DNA of 64,000 bases, taken from positions 84,366-148,365 of the forward strand of contig NZ_AFXQ01000006.1 in the NCBI RefSeq assembly GCF_000224415.1, read 5' to 3'. Under the pieces are notes generated by a model. It worked only from the letters and a program-made list of their open reading frames with translations, was not told the DNA's origin and made no database searches. How positions within the stretch are numbered: position 1 is the first letter of the stretch; every line of letters starts with the position of its first letter. A program made the position numbers and the translations under genes. This document shows, one piece after another, positions 31,478 to 39,624 of this stretch. Source of the stretch: Citricoccus sp. CH26A (GTDB lineage: Bacteria > Actinomycetota > Actinomycetes > Actinomycetales > Micrococcaceae).

Positions 31478-32710
31478 ATGACCACCACCCCCGCGCTTCC
31501 CCTCGACGGCGTGACCGTCATCGACCTCAGCCGAGCCCTGGCCGGCCCCTACTGCACGGCCCTGCTGGCCGACATGGGCGCCCGCGTCATCAAAATCGAG
31601 TCCGGCGCCGGCGACCCCTCACGCCAATGGCCCCCTTTCGACGGCGAGGACAGCCTGTACTTCGACTCGGCGAACCGGAACAAGGAATCCCTCTGGCTCG
31701 ACCTGTATACCGACGAAGGCAAGGAGTTGTTCCGCCAGTTGCTCTCTCGGGCGGACCTGCTGGTCGAGAACTACAAGCTGGGAACCCTGGAGAAGATGGG
31801 CTTCGGACCCGACGAACTGGCCGAAGCCAACCCCGATCTCGTCCACGTCAGTGTGAACGCCTACGGGCTGCACGGCCCTCTCAAGCACCTGCCCGGCCTC
31901 GACCAAGTCATCCAGGGCATCACCGGCCTGACCTCGGTGACCGGCCCGGCCGACAGTGAGGGCTACCGCGTCGGGTTGCCCATCGTGGACATCGCCTCCG
32001 GGATGATCGCGGCCTTCACCGCCGTGTCCCTGCTGCTCGGCCGTGACCGCGGCAACCTGGCACGCTCCGGAGCCACATCCCTGTACGAGACCGCCCTGGC
32101 GATGTCCGTGTTCCAGGGCCAGAAGGCCATCACCACCGGGCACGCCCCCGAACGCCAAGGCAACAGCCACCCGAGCATCACCCCCTACGGCTCCTACCCC
32201 ACCGCCACCGACTCCATGGTCCTGGCGGTCTCCACACAACGGCACTGGACGGACTTCTGCACCCTCATCGACCGCCCCGACCTGACGGCCGACCCACGCT
32301 TCGCCACCGGCCAGGACCGCACCGCCCACCGCGAGGCACTCGACGCCGAGATCACCCAGGCACTGGCCACCCGGCCAGCCGAAACGTGGCTGGCCGAACT
32401 ACGCCAGCTCGGCATCCCGGCCGGACCCATCCTCGACTACCAGCAGGCCATGGACTCCGAGCAGACACAGGCCCTCGGCATGATCCGGGACACCACGACC
32501 CCGGACGGCCGGCAACTGCGCCTGCTGCGTGGCCCCGTCACGGTGAGCGGCGAGCCGGTCACCGTCCGCACGGCGCCACCTCGACTGTCGGCCGACGCGC
32601 GAAACATCCTGCGCGGACTCGGCCACAGCGACGAAGACGTGGACCGCATGGCGGCAGACGGCATCATCCGCGACGACTTGCACGAGCTGGCGGGGGCGGG
32701 TCAGCGATGA
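31478..32710 (+). CDS. CaiB/BaiF family CoA transferase
   Basis: There are 410 residues from ATG 31478 with AAGGAG upstream. Family III CoA transferase motifs are present: LDGVTVIDLSRALAGPYCTALLADMGARVIKIE at the N-terminus, RNKESLWLDL, LLVENYKLGTLEKMGFG, and the region with the candidate catalytic Asp, RVGLPIVDIASGMIAAFTAV, near residue 170. It transfers CoA between carboxylic acids, here probably onto the acid brought in by the MatC-type transporter. The stop overlaps the crotonase start (ATGA), giving a translationally coupled pair. Confidence 0.9.
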   Translation: MTTTPALPLDGVTVIDLSRALAGPYCTALLADMGARVIKIESGAGDPSRQWPPFDGEDSLYFDSANRNKESLWLDLYTDEGKELFRQLLSRADLLVENYKLGTLEKMGFGPDELAEANPDLVHVSVNAYGLHGPLKHLPGLDQVIQGITGLTSVTGPADSEGYRVGLPIVDIASGMIAAFTAVSLLLGRDRGNLARSGATSLYETALAMSVFQGQKAITTGHAPERQGNSHPSITPYGSYPTATDSMVLAVSTQRHWTDFCTLIDRPDLTADPRFATGQDRTAHREALDAEITQALATRPAETWLAELRQLGIPAGPILDYQQAMDSEQTQALGMIRDTTTPDGRQLRLLRGPVTVSGEPVTVRTAPPRLSADARNILRGLGHSDEDVDRMAADGIIRDDLHELAGAGQR

Positions 32711-33567
32711 ACGCGGCTACCGAAACCGGCGGCATCACGGTCAGCGTCACCGACGGCATCGGCCGTCTGATTCTAGACCGGCCCAGTCACAAAAACTCGC
32801 TGACCAAGGCCATGTGCCTAGAACTGACCGAGGCGGTCACCCGACTCGACGCCGATCCGGACGTCGCGGTCATCACCCTGCAGGGGGCCGACGGCAACTT
32901 CTGTGCCGGGGCAGGACTCGACCAGTTCGACCAAGTGCTCTTCGACGGGGCGGACGATGGATCAGCCGGTCCGGGCACGGACCGGTTGAGCGAAGCCGAC
33001 GCGGCCATCCGGGCCACCCGGAAGCCGACCGTGGCCCTCGTCGAGGGAATCTGCATGGGAGGAGGCTGGCAGATCGCAGCCGCGGCCGACGTCGTGGTGG
33101 CGTCCACGACGGCCCGTATTGCCGTCACCCCTTCGAAGTTGGGCATCGTCTATCCGCGAGCCGGGCTCGAGCGACTCGCGGACCGCGTGGGCATGGACCG
33201 CGCGAAATACCTGCTCTTGACCGCCTCTGAGGTGACCCCCACACAGGCCGAGCAGTGGGGACTCGTCACCGTGCTGTTCGAGGCCGAGACGTTCGCGGCG
33301 CAGGCCGCCGGGGTCGTATCGACCATCCGGTCTCGGTCCCTGTTCTCCAACGTATCCCACAAACGCCTGCTGGACGGCTACGCCGAACGAGGCTCCGGCG
33401 TGGACATCTCCGAGGACGCCCGCCACGCCTACGAGGCCGATTGGACTCGAACTTGGGAGGACTTCCGGACCGGCCCAGACCTGGCCGAGGGACGGAGGGC
33501 CTTCGCCGCCAAGGAACGTCCTGCCTTCCCCTGGACACTGCCAGAAGACCAGGCGGTTCATCTATAG
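32707..33567 (+). CDS. Crotonase-fold (enoyl-CoA hydratase/isomerase family) protein
   Basis: There are 286 residues from ATG 32707. The crotonase core is clear: NSLTKAMCLELTEAV, NFCAGAGLDQF, TVALVEGICMGGGWQIAAAADVVVAS, IAVTPSKLGIVYPRAGLERLADRVG. By comparison with rat enoyl-CoA hydratase, the two catalytic glutamates are absent: the first position is Gln (GGGWQIA) and the second lies in TPSKLG. A Tyr in LGIVY sits where the decarboxylase YgfG has its catalytic Tyr (recalled, not aligned by computer). It is therefore probably not a hydratase; an isomerase, hydrolase or decarboxylase acting on the CoA ester is possible. A perfect terminator follows. Confidence 0.82.
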   Translation: MNAATETGGITVSVTDGIGRLILDRPSHKNSLTKAMCLELTEAVTRLDADPDVAVITLQGADGNFCAGAGLDQFDQVLFDGADDGSAGPGTDRLSEADAAIRATRKPTVALVEGICMGGGWQIAAAADVVVASTTARIAVTPSKLGIVYPRAGLERLADRVGMDRAKYLLLTASEVTPTQAEQWGLVTVLFEAETFAAQAAGVVSTIRSRSLFSNVSHKRLLDGYAERGSGVDISEDARHAYEADWTRTWEDFRTGPDLAEGRRAFAAKERPAFPWTLPEDQAVHL

Positions 33568-33584
33568 GATCCGGGCGGAAACGA

Positions 33585-33624
33585 CAACGGCACTGGTGCA
33601 GAGGACGCGGCACCAGTGCCGTTG
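33585..33624 (+). terminator. Terminator of the organic-acid operon
   Basis: A perfect 15-bp stem (CAACGGCACTGGTGC at 33585-33599 with 33610-33624) surrounds a 10-base loop, 17 bases after the crotonase stop codon. Confidence 0.75.
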
Positions 33625-33706
33625 CATCTCCCAAGGCAAGTCCCAAGGTGTTCCGGCAGCGGACAGGAGGCCGCCGCAAGGTGTACAGCAGTCCGTCGCC
33701 GCGGCT

Positions 33707-33786
33707 GCCGCGGAGCAACGCGCTGGCATGATCCCGCGGGCGGCGTCTCGCGCCAATGGCCACAGTTCGGCCACAAATCGGGACTA
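33707..33786 (+). pseudogene. 3' remnant of a second, related integrase
   Basis: The frame encodes AAEQRAGMIPRAASRANGHSSATNRD then stop, matching the last residues of the full integrase (AAEQRAGMIPRAASRTDGHSSAKNGA). It is followed by an intact version of the integrase terminator and, 8 bases later, the att site. About 88% identity shows it comes from a related but different element that used the same tRNA. Confidence 0.85.
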
Positions 33787-33802
33787 AATGGCCCTGGAGA
33801 CG

Positions 33803-33837
33803 AGGGAAGCGGCCCCGCTGAGCGGGGCCGCTTCCCT
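33803..33837 (+). terminator. Integrase terminator beside the attachment site
   Basis: A perfect 17-bp stem AGGGAAGCGGCCCCGCT (33803-33819) pairs with 33821-33837 and is followed by TTG and TTT. It ends only 8 bases from the att repeat. Confidence 0.85.
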
Positions 33838-33845
33838 TTGTTTAC

Positions 33846-33902
33846 GCGGATGGTAAGGGATTCGAACCCTTGGCACGGGGTTACCGCGCACTGGTTTTCA
33901 AG
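33846..33902 (-). repeat. Proximal attachment site within tRNA-Ser(TGA)
   Basis: The 57 bases are shared with 14501-14557 (one mismatch). The repeat ends at the anticodon region; the remaining 5' half of the tRNA is found only here, so this is the side that keeps the functional tRNA. Confidence 0.92.
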
Positions 33903-33934
33903 ACCAGCTCCTTCGGCCGCTCGGACAACCATCC
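33847..33934 (-). tRNA. tRNA-Ser (anticodon TGA), integration target of the island
   Basis: Eighty-eight bases with acceptor arms GGATGGT/ACCATCC, anticodon loop CTTGAAA (TGA), a long variable arm, and a T arm GGTTCGAATCC. No CCA is encoded. The 3' part doubles as the attachment site, and the integrated DNA rebuilds the gene exactly. Confidence 0.95.
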
Positions 33935-34068
33935 AGAAGGTCCAGTCTAGACGGCCGGCGCCCGGTTGCCGTGCGGGTGGCAGGGAACCGGCCTGACGGT
34001 AGATCATGGACGGAGCCCTGCCCGCGCGCGTCCGGCGTGCACCGATTGCCCACAGCCACGGAGGAACC

Positions 34069-35142
34069 ATGACCACGCAGCCCCGGGACGCGTCCCACCC
34101 GACCATGCAGGCCATCTCCTACACCGGCGCCGGCGGTCGTGAGGTCGTGACCGTCGTCGAGTCCGAGATCCCCGTCGCAGGACCGGGGGAGGTGCTCATC
34201 CGGGTGCACGCCGCCGGGATCAACCGGGCGGACCTGTTGCAGCGGGCGGGGAACTACCCGGTGCCTCCCGGTGCCCCGGACGGGCCGGGGCTGGAGGTCT
34301 CCGGGACGATCGAGGAGACCGGGGCCGGCGTCGGGCCCTGGGAGTTCGGCACGCCCGTCTGCGCCCTGCTCACCGGCGGGGGGTACGCCGAGTATGTCGC
34401 GGTCCCGGAGGGGCAGGTGGTCCCGGTGCCCGACGGCGTCTCCCTCATCGATGCGGCCGGCCTGCCGGAGGTGGCCGCCACGTGCTGGTCCAACCTCGTG
34501 ATGGAGGCGGGCGTCCAGGCCGGGGACTGGGTCCTCGTCCACGGCGGCACCGGGGGCATCGGCTCCTTCGCCCTGCAGCTGCTGGCCGCGCTGGGGGCGC
34601 GTCCGCTGGCCACCGCCGGCAGCCCGGAGAAGGTCGAGCGCTGCCTCGAGCTGGGGGCTGAGGCCGCCGTCAACCACCGCGAGGAGGACTTCGTGGAGCG
34701 CGTGCGGGATATCACCGGCGGGCATGGCGCGGACGTCATCCTGGACGTCATCGGGGCGAAGTACCTCGAGCGCAATGTCGACGCCCTGGCCCGGGGCGGC
34801 CGCCTGGTGGTCATCGGCCTGCAGGGCGGGGGCTCGGGGACCCTGCCGCTCGGGAAGCTGATGGGCGTCAACGGCTCGGTGACCGGGACCCTGCTGCGGC
34901 CGCGTCCGGTGCAGGAGAAGGCGGAGATCATGCGCCAGGTCCGCGACCAGGTCTGGCCGCTGGTCAGCGCCGGGAAGATCCGCACGACGACGGACACCGC
35001 CTTCCCCCTGGACCGTGCGGCACAGGCCCAGGACCGTTTCGAGGAGGCGGATCGCACCGGCAAGGTACTGCTCGTCACCGAGGCCGCCGCCGCGGACACC
35101 GCCGACGCCGTGCACTCCGGCGCGCAGCGGCACCGCCCGTGA
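34069..35142 (+). CDS. NAD(P)H-quinone oxidoreductase (zeta-crystallin-like MDR family)
   Basis: There are 357 residues from ATG 34069, preceded by GGAGGAACC. GroES-like N-terminal part: PGEVLIRVHAAGINRADLLQRAGNYPVPPGAP DGPGLEVSG. Rossmann part: DWVLVHGGTGGIGSFALQLLAALGARPLATAGSPEKVE, with the NADPH-type glycine motif, then GADVILDVIGAKYLERNV. The zinc ligands of true alcohol dehydrogenases are missing, as in quinone oxidoreductases of the PIG3/TP53I3 type. It ends with an Ala/Asp-rich tail. The stop overlaps the start of the next gene (TGATG). Confidence 0.9.
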   Translation: MTTQPRDASHPTMQAISYTGAGGREVVTVVESEIPVAGPGEVLIRVHAAGINRADLLQRAGNYPVPPGAPDGPGLEVSGTIEETGAGVGPWEFGTPVCALLTGGGYAEYVAVPEGQVVPVPDGVSLIDAAGLPEVAATCWSNLVMEAGVQAGDWVLVHGGTGGIGSFALQLLAALGARPLATAGSPEKVERCLELGAEAAVNHREEDFVERVRDITGGHGADVILDVIGAKYLERNVDALARGGRLVVIGLQGGGSGTLPLGKLMGVNGSVTGTLLRPRPVQEKAEIMRQVRDQVWPLVSAGKIRTTTDTAFPLDRAAQAQDRFEEADRTGKVLLVTEAAAADTADAVHSGAQRHRP

Positions 35143-35591
35143 TGGCCGGGCCGTTCGCACGCGGACGCCAGCAGCGGAAGGACGATCGCGAGCTCGGCAC
35201 CGACCTGTGGCGCCGCTGTTATGACTGGTTCGCCCGGTCCCTGGACCGGTACTGGCAGGTCGTGGACGAGGCGCAGCGCAGCGGGAGCATCCCGCAGGAC
35301 GAGATGAACGGGCTGGTGAACGCCGGCAACGTGCTGGCCGAGCTGCTGCCGCGGGTCCGGCGGCTGTGCGTCGAGGCCCGGCGGGAACACCCCGAGCACG
35401 GGATGGAGATCCCGGCGCCCGTCTCGGACCTGCACCGGGTGCTGTCCCGGGCCGCCAACGACCTGGCCACCACGGCGCAGGCGGCCGCCATGTTCCGGCT
35501 CGGCCAGTCCTCCCTGCAGTCCGTGGGACGCCGGGCCGAGAAGGTCATCGCGGCGGTGGAGGAAGCAGAAACGCTCCGCCCCGAGACCTGA
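35142..35591 (+). CDS. Conserved hypothetical helical protein
   Basis: The protein has 149 residues, translationally coupled to the quinone oxidoreductase (ATG 35142 inside TGATG). It is almost entirely helical and charged (LWRRCYDWFARSLDRYWQVVDEAQRSGSIPQDEMNGLVNAGNVLAELLPRVRRLCVEARREHP ... AANDLATTAQAAAMFRLGQSSLQSVGRRAEKVIAAVEEAE). No membrane segment or known motif is seen. It has the look of a conserved actinobacterial protein of unknown function. Confidence 0.7.
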   Translation: MAGPFARGRQQRKDDRELGTDLWRRCYDWFARSLDRYWQVVDEAQRSGSIPQDEMNGLVNAGNVLAELLPRVRRLCVEARREHPEHGMEIPAPVSDLHRVLSRAANDLATTAQAAAMFRLGQSSLQSVGRRAEKVIAAVEEAETLRPET

Positions 35592-35620
35592 GTCCCGGAG
35601 GCGGAGCGCGTCTGCTGCGG

Positions 35621-35694
35621 AGCCCCCTGCCGGATTCGAACCGGCGACCTGCTCTTTACGAGGGAGCTGCTCTGGCCAGCTGAGCTAAGGAGGC
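35621..35694 (-). tRNA. tRNA-Thr (anticodon CGT)
   Basis: Seventy-four bases: acceptor GCCTCCT with AGGGGGC (one G-T pair), D arm GCTC...GAGC, anticodon CGT in the loop CCTCGTAAA, T arm GGTTCGAATCC. The last pair of the anticodon stem is a C-A mismatch. No CCA is encoded. Confidence 0.93.
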
Positions 35695-35938
35695 GTTACC
35701 GTGGCGCCCGCCGTGCGAGTGCCACGGCTGTCCATGGTAGCGGCAGGGTGGCCTGCCGGGCAAAGCGTGTCACGCAGCCGGGGCCGGACGGACCGCACCG
35801 GGGCGCCCGGTGCGGTCCACAACCCACAGATGACGTTCACTTCACGGCCAACCCCCGGACAGCTGGGTGCGGTGGAGTGGGACGACCATGAACGAGACCC
35901 CGGCACCTGCCCGGGCCGTCGTCGAGGGGAGAACGGAC

Positions 35939-36664
35939 GTGACGATGCCCTCCACCACCCGTCCGGGGCCCGGCCTGGAACCGGCGCGCCCCCTGAGGCT
36001 GGCCGTGCTCGACATGTCCGGCACCACGGTCGACGAGGGCGGCCTGCAGGACGAGGCGTTCAGCACGGCCCTCCGCGAGGAGGGGATCGAACCGGGTGGC
36101 TCCCGGCATGACGCGCTGGTGGGTTACTTCCGGCGGTCCCGCGGCACCCCCCGCCACGAGGTCTTCCGTTCGATCTTCAGTGAGGACGCGGTCGTCGCCC
36201 GGCGGGCCAACCGGCGCTTCGAGACCGCCTATGACGAGTTGCTCGCCGAGCGCGGGGTGCGGCCGGTTCCGGGAGCCGCCGAGGCCATGGCCGAACTGCG
36301 CGAGGCGGGGCTGAAGATCGTGCTGACCACCGGCTTCGCCCGGCACACGCAGAACATGATCCTGGAGTCCCTGGGGTGGATGGGCGTCTCGGACCTGAGC
36401 CTGTGCCCCTCGGACGCGGGCCGGGGCGTGCCCTACCCGGACATGATCCTCACCGCCCTGCTGGCCCTGGACCTGGACGACGTCCGCTCCGTGCTCGTCG
36501 CGGGAGACACGGTCGGGGACATCCGTGCCGGCCGGCGCGCGGGGGCCGGGCTCACGGTCGGCGTGCTCTCCGGCTACCACGACGGGCCGGCGCTGACGGC
36601 GGCCGGGGCGACCGCCGTCGTGCCCTCCGTCCGGGACATCCCGGCGCTGGTCCGGGGCCGCTGA
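35939..36664 (+). CDS. HAD-superfamily phosphonatase-like hydrolase
   Basis: There are 241 residues from GTG 35939 (GGGGAGA sits 6 bases upstream); ATG 35888 and ATG 35945 are alternatives. Motif I is LAVLDMSGTTVDE with the nucleophile Asp and the SGTT sequence of phosphonatase-like proteins. Motif II is IVLTTGFA. Motif III/IV includes PYPDMILTALL and VLVAGDTVGDIRAGRRAGAG. The cap is helical. The family removes phosphate or phosphonate groups from small molecules; the exact substrate is unknown. It has no partner genes for phosphonate use nearby. Confidence 0.85.
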   Translation: MTMPSTTRPGPGLEPARPLRLAVLDMSGTTVDEGGLQDEAFSTALREEGIEPGGSRHDALVGYFRRSRGTPRHEVFRSIFSEDAVVARRANRRFETAYDELLAERGVRPVPGAAEAMAELREAGLKIVLTTGFARHTQNMILESLGWMGVSDLSLCPSDAGRGVPYPDMILTALLALDLDDVRSVLVAGDTVGDIRAGRRAGAGLTVGVLSGYHDGPALTAAGATAVVPSVRDIPALVRGR

Positions 36665-36750
36665 CGGGGCTCGTCCCCGGCCGGTCACCTGCACCGGCCA
36701 CCTGAACCGGTCACCGCCACCCGCGCCGGCCGGTCACGGACCCGGAGGCG

Positions 36751-38385
36751 TCAGGGGCAGGTCAGCCCGTCCTCGGGTACGGTCCCGTCCACGAGGTAGG
36801 CGTCCACGGCGTCCTCGATGCAGTCCCCGGCCCGACCGTAGGCCGTGTGGCCCTGGCCCTCCCAGGTCACCAGGACGGCCGACTCCAGCTGCTCGGCCAG
36901 GACCGAGGCCCACTCGTAGGGGGTCGCGGTGTCCCCGGTGGTGCCGACGACCACGATGGGCGCCGCGCCCGGAGCGCTGGCCGGGGCCGGTTCGCTCACC
37001 GGGGCCTCGGGCCACACGGCGCAGTACAGCCCGGAGTAGGCCAGGAACCGGCCCAGGGTCGGGGAGGCCTCGTCCAGCTCCGCGGCCTGCTCGCGCAGGA
37101 CCTGCGTGTCCGCCGGCGCCGGCCCGTCGAGGCACTTGACGGCGGTGATCGCCGCGGTGACGTTCGAGTCGTACGTGCCGTCCTCGTCCCGTCCGGCACC
37201 CAGGTCGGCCAGGTGCAGCATCAGGTCGGGGTTGCCGTCCAGTGCGTCCTGGACGGCCGTGGTCAGCACGGGCCAGCTCTCGTCGGCGTTCAGCGCGAGG
37301 ATCATCCCGGACACGAACGTGCTGGCCGGCACCTGGCGTCCGTCCGAGGCGGTCATCGGGGACTGCTCCACCTGCTCGAGGAGGCGCCGGACCTGGGCCA
37401 CCGCGTCCTCCGTAGTCCCGGAGAGGGGGCAGTCGCTGCCGGCCAGGCAGTACTCCGCCCAGGAGGCCAGCGCCTCCTCGTAGGAGGCGGCCTGGGCCAG
37501 CGTCACCTCGGACTCGGGCAGGGACGGGTCCATGGCGCCGTCCAGCACCATGCGTCCCACGTTCTGCGGGAACAGCCCCGCGTAGGTGGCCCCCAGGTCG
37601 GTGCCGTAGGAGAAGCCCAGGAAGTTCAGCCGGTCGTCCCCGAGCACCGCGCGCAACAGGTCCATGTCCCGCGCGGAGCTCTCGGTGTCCACGTGGCCCA
37701 GGACCTCCCCGGTGTGCTCCTCGCAGGCCTCGGCGAACTCGCGGGCGGACTCGCGCAGCTGGTCGAGCCCCTCGTCCGTGGAGGGGTCGATGTGGCCCTC
37801 CCGGGCCTCGTCCATCTCCTCGTCCGTCAGGCAGGTGACCGGGGCGGAGCGGGACACGCCGCGGGGGTCGAAGCCGACCACCGTGTAGTGCTCCCGGACG
37901 TCCGCCGAGACGGCGTAGTCCAGTCCCTCGACCACCATGTCCACGCCGGAGACGCCCGGCCCGCCGGGATTGACCAGCAGGTGCGGGGCGTCCTCCCCGG
38001 CCCCGGCCGAGCGGACCAGGGCCAGTTCGATGCTGTCCCCGCCCGGGTCCGCGTAGTCCAGCGGGGCACTCGCGGTGGCGCACTCGAAGCCGCCCCGGTC
38101 CTGTTCGCAGTCCTGCCACTGCAGGTCCTGGTCGTAGTACTCCCCGAGGCCGTCGGGCACCTCCCCGGGGGCGGTTGTCCCGGGGCCGGCGGACCCGCCG
38201 GTGGCCTCCTGCCCGCCTCCCGACGTCGTCCCCTCCGCGCCGGTGCCCGTCCCGCCACCGGCCCCGCCCTCGGGGGTGCAGCCGGTCAGGAACAGTCCCG
38301 CGGCCAACAGGCCGGCGAGCAGGGGCACCCGACGGCCGGGACTGCTGCCGAGGGGGCGGAGGGAAGCACGGGGACTCTGGCGCAC
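36751..38385 (-). CDS. Secreted lipoprotein alpha/beta-hydrolase (TAP-like tripeptidyl aminopeptidase family)
   Basis: There are 544 residues from GTG 38385, chosen because GAGAGG lies 6 bases upstream and the signal peptide begins here; the frame extends upstream into holB. The lipoprotein signal has GRRVPLLAGLLAAGLFLTGC with the lipobox Cys. A Gly/Thr/Glu-rich linker follows. The hydrolase has LLVNPGGPGVSGVDMV (oxyanion), NFLGFSYGTDLGATYAGLFP (nucleophile Ser), an Asp region IVVVGTTGDTATPYEWA, and WEGQGHTAYGR (His). A TAP-like C-terminal domain ends in GLTCP. It likely removes tripeptides or hydrolyses esters at the cell surface. Confidence 0.9.
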   Translation of the reverse strand: MRQSPRASLRPLGSSPGRRVPLLAGLLAAGLFLTGCTPEGGAGGGTGTGAEGTTSGGGQEATGGSAGPGTTAPGEVPDGLGEYYDQDLQWQDCEQDRGGFECATASAPLDYADPGGDSIELALVRSAGAGEDAPHLLVNPGGPGVSGVDMVVEGLDYAVSADVREHYTVVGFDPRGVSRSAPVTCLTDEEMDEAREGHIDPSTDEGLDQLRESAREFAEACEEHTGEVLGHVDTESSARDMDLLRAVLGDDRLNFLGFSYGTDLGATYAGLFPQNVGRMVLDGAMDPSLPESEVTLAQAASYEEALASWAEYCLAGSDCPLSGTTEDAVAQVRRLLEQVEQSPMTASDGRQVPASTFVSGMILALNADESWPVLTTAVQDALDGNPDLMLHLADLGAGRDEDGTYDSNVTAAITAVKCLDGPAPADTQVLREQAAELDEASPTLGRFLAYSGLYCAVWPEAPVSEPAPASAPGAAPIVVVGTTGDTATPYEWASVLAEQLESAVLVTWEGQGHTAYGRAGDCIEDAVDAYLVDGTVPEDGLTCP

Positions 38386-38395
38386 GCGGGGCCTC

Positions 38396-39624
38396 TCAGG
38401 GATGGTCGGGCGGTCGTCGGTCGAGGATCCGGTCCGGCAGGAAGCTGGTGGCCATCGCCTCGAGCGCCAACAGGGGCGGGACATTGCCGGCCAGCCGGCG
38501 CCGGGCCGTGGAGACGGCGTCGATCCGCTCCACGGTGCGTTCCGGGGAGGCGGCCCGGGCATAGGAGGCCAGCTCGTCGCGCAGGTGCTCGTTGACCAGT
38601 TCGGCGTCGGTGCCCAGCTGCAGGGCCAGCACGTCCCGGAACAGTCCCGTGAGGTCGATCATGGCCCGGTCCAGGGTGTCGTGCACGGCACGCTTGTTCC
38701 GCGCCGTCTGGGCGTCCTCGAGCCTCTTGACGTGGTGGCGCAGCTTGGCGGGAACCTTTTCGTCCTCGGCCAGGCCGAGGGACCGCAGCAGGTTCCGCCG
38801 TTCCTCGGCGTTGCGGACCTCGGCGGAGGAGGCGGCCTCCTGCTGGGTGACCTCCACGAGCTCCTTGGCCATCGCCACGGCGTCCGAGGTGGCCTTGACG
38901 CGCAGGGGCAGGTGCACCACGGACTCGCGGCGGGACCGCGATCCCTCGTCCCGGGCCAGGCGCCGGGCCATGCCCACGTGGGACTGGGAGGCCCGGGCGG
39001 CGAACAGGGCCAGGTCCGGGTCCAGGCCGTCGCGTTCCACCAGCAGGTCCGCCACCGCCCGCACGGCGGGGATCCGCAGGCCCACCTGGCGGCACCGGGA
39101 CCGGATGGTGACCAGCACGTCGGCGGGGAGGGGGCGCACAGCATCCAGACGGTCCGCTCGGGCGGTTCCTCGATCGCCTTGAGCAGCACGTTCGTGGCCC
39201 GCTCCGTCATCCGGTCCGCGTCCTCCATGATGAAGATGCGCCAGCGCCCGGAGGTGGGACGGTCCTGGGCGAGCGCGATCAGGTCGCGGACCTCGTCGAT
39301 CTTGTAGGTGACGTTCTCGGTGGCCAGCACCTTCACGTCCGCGTGGGTCCCGGCGGCGACGGTCAGGCAGGCGTGGCAGCTGCCGCAGCCCCGCCGCTCC
39401 GGGTCCTCGACCTCGCACTGCAGCGCCTGGGCGAAGGCCCGGGCCGCGTTGGACCGGCCGGATCCCGGCGGGCCGGTGAACAGCCAGGCGTGCGTGGGCC
39501 GGTCCGCCGCGGCGGCCCGGGACAACTGCTCGACGGCGGCCTGCTGGCCGGCCAGGTCGGCCCAGGCCGGCGCCAGGGCGACCGGGGCGGTCTGGTCCGC
39601 GGGGACGGGGGAGGGCGCGGTCAT
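38396..39624 (-). pseudogene. holB: holB, DNA polymerase III delta' subunit, with a single-base frameshift
   Basis: The frame starts at ATG 39624 (PAWADLAGQQAAVEQLSRAA...THAWLFTGPPGSGRSNAARAFAQAL) with a P-loop, a four-Cys zinc module (RRGCGSCHACL), then MEDADRMTERATNVLLKAIEEPPERTVWMLCAPS. There the frame is lost and conserved sequence continues in another frame (PADVLVTIRSRCRQVGLRIPAVRAVADLL ... to 38396). One base is missing within the run at about 39125-39134 (plus-strand GGGGAGGGGG). Delta' loads the sliding clamp and is essential, so this is more likely a sequence error than a dead gene. It overlaps tmk by ATGA. Confidence 0.85.

Larger units (their letters stand above)
14501..33902. mobile_element. 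Genomic island integrated at tRNA-Ser(TGA)
   Basis: A 57-bp direct repeat (14501-14557 and 33846-33902; one mismatch) equals the 3' part of tRNA-Ser(TGA) from the anticodon to the end. Such target duplication is the standard trace of a tyrosine-integrase element, and the island encodes an integrase, an excisionase and an XRE regulator. There is no FtsK/TraB-type translocase, relaxase or phage structural gene, so it is not self-transmissible by any route visible here. It looks like an integrative mobilisable or satellite-type element that has also collected insertion sequences and a catabolic cassette. Confidence 0.88.

Noticed and set aside
33596..33787. Separate small gene of 63 codons
   Set aside because: Its 3' half is the end of an integrase and its 5' half comes from the loop and right arm of the crotonase terminator and nearby spacer; it is a relic, not a gene.
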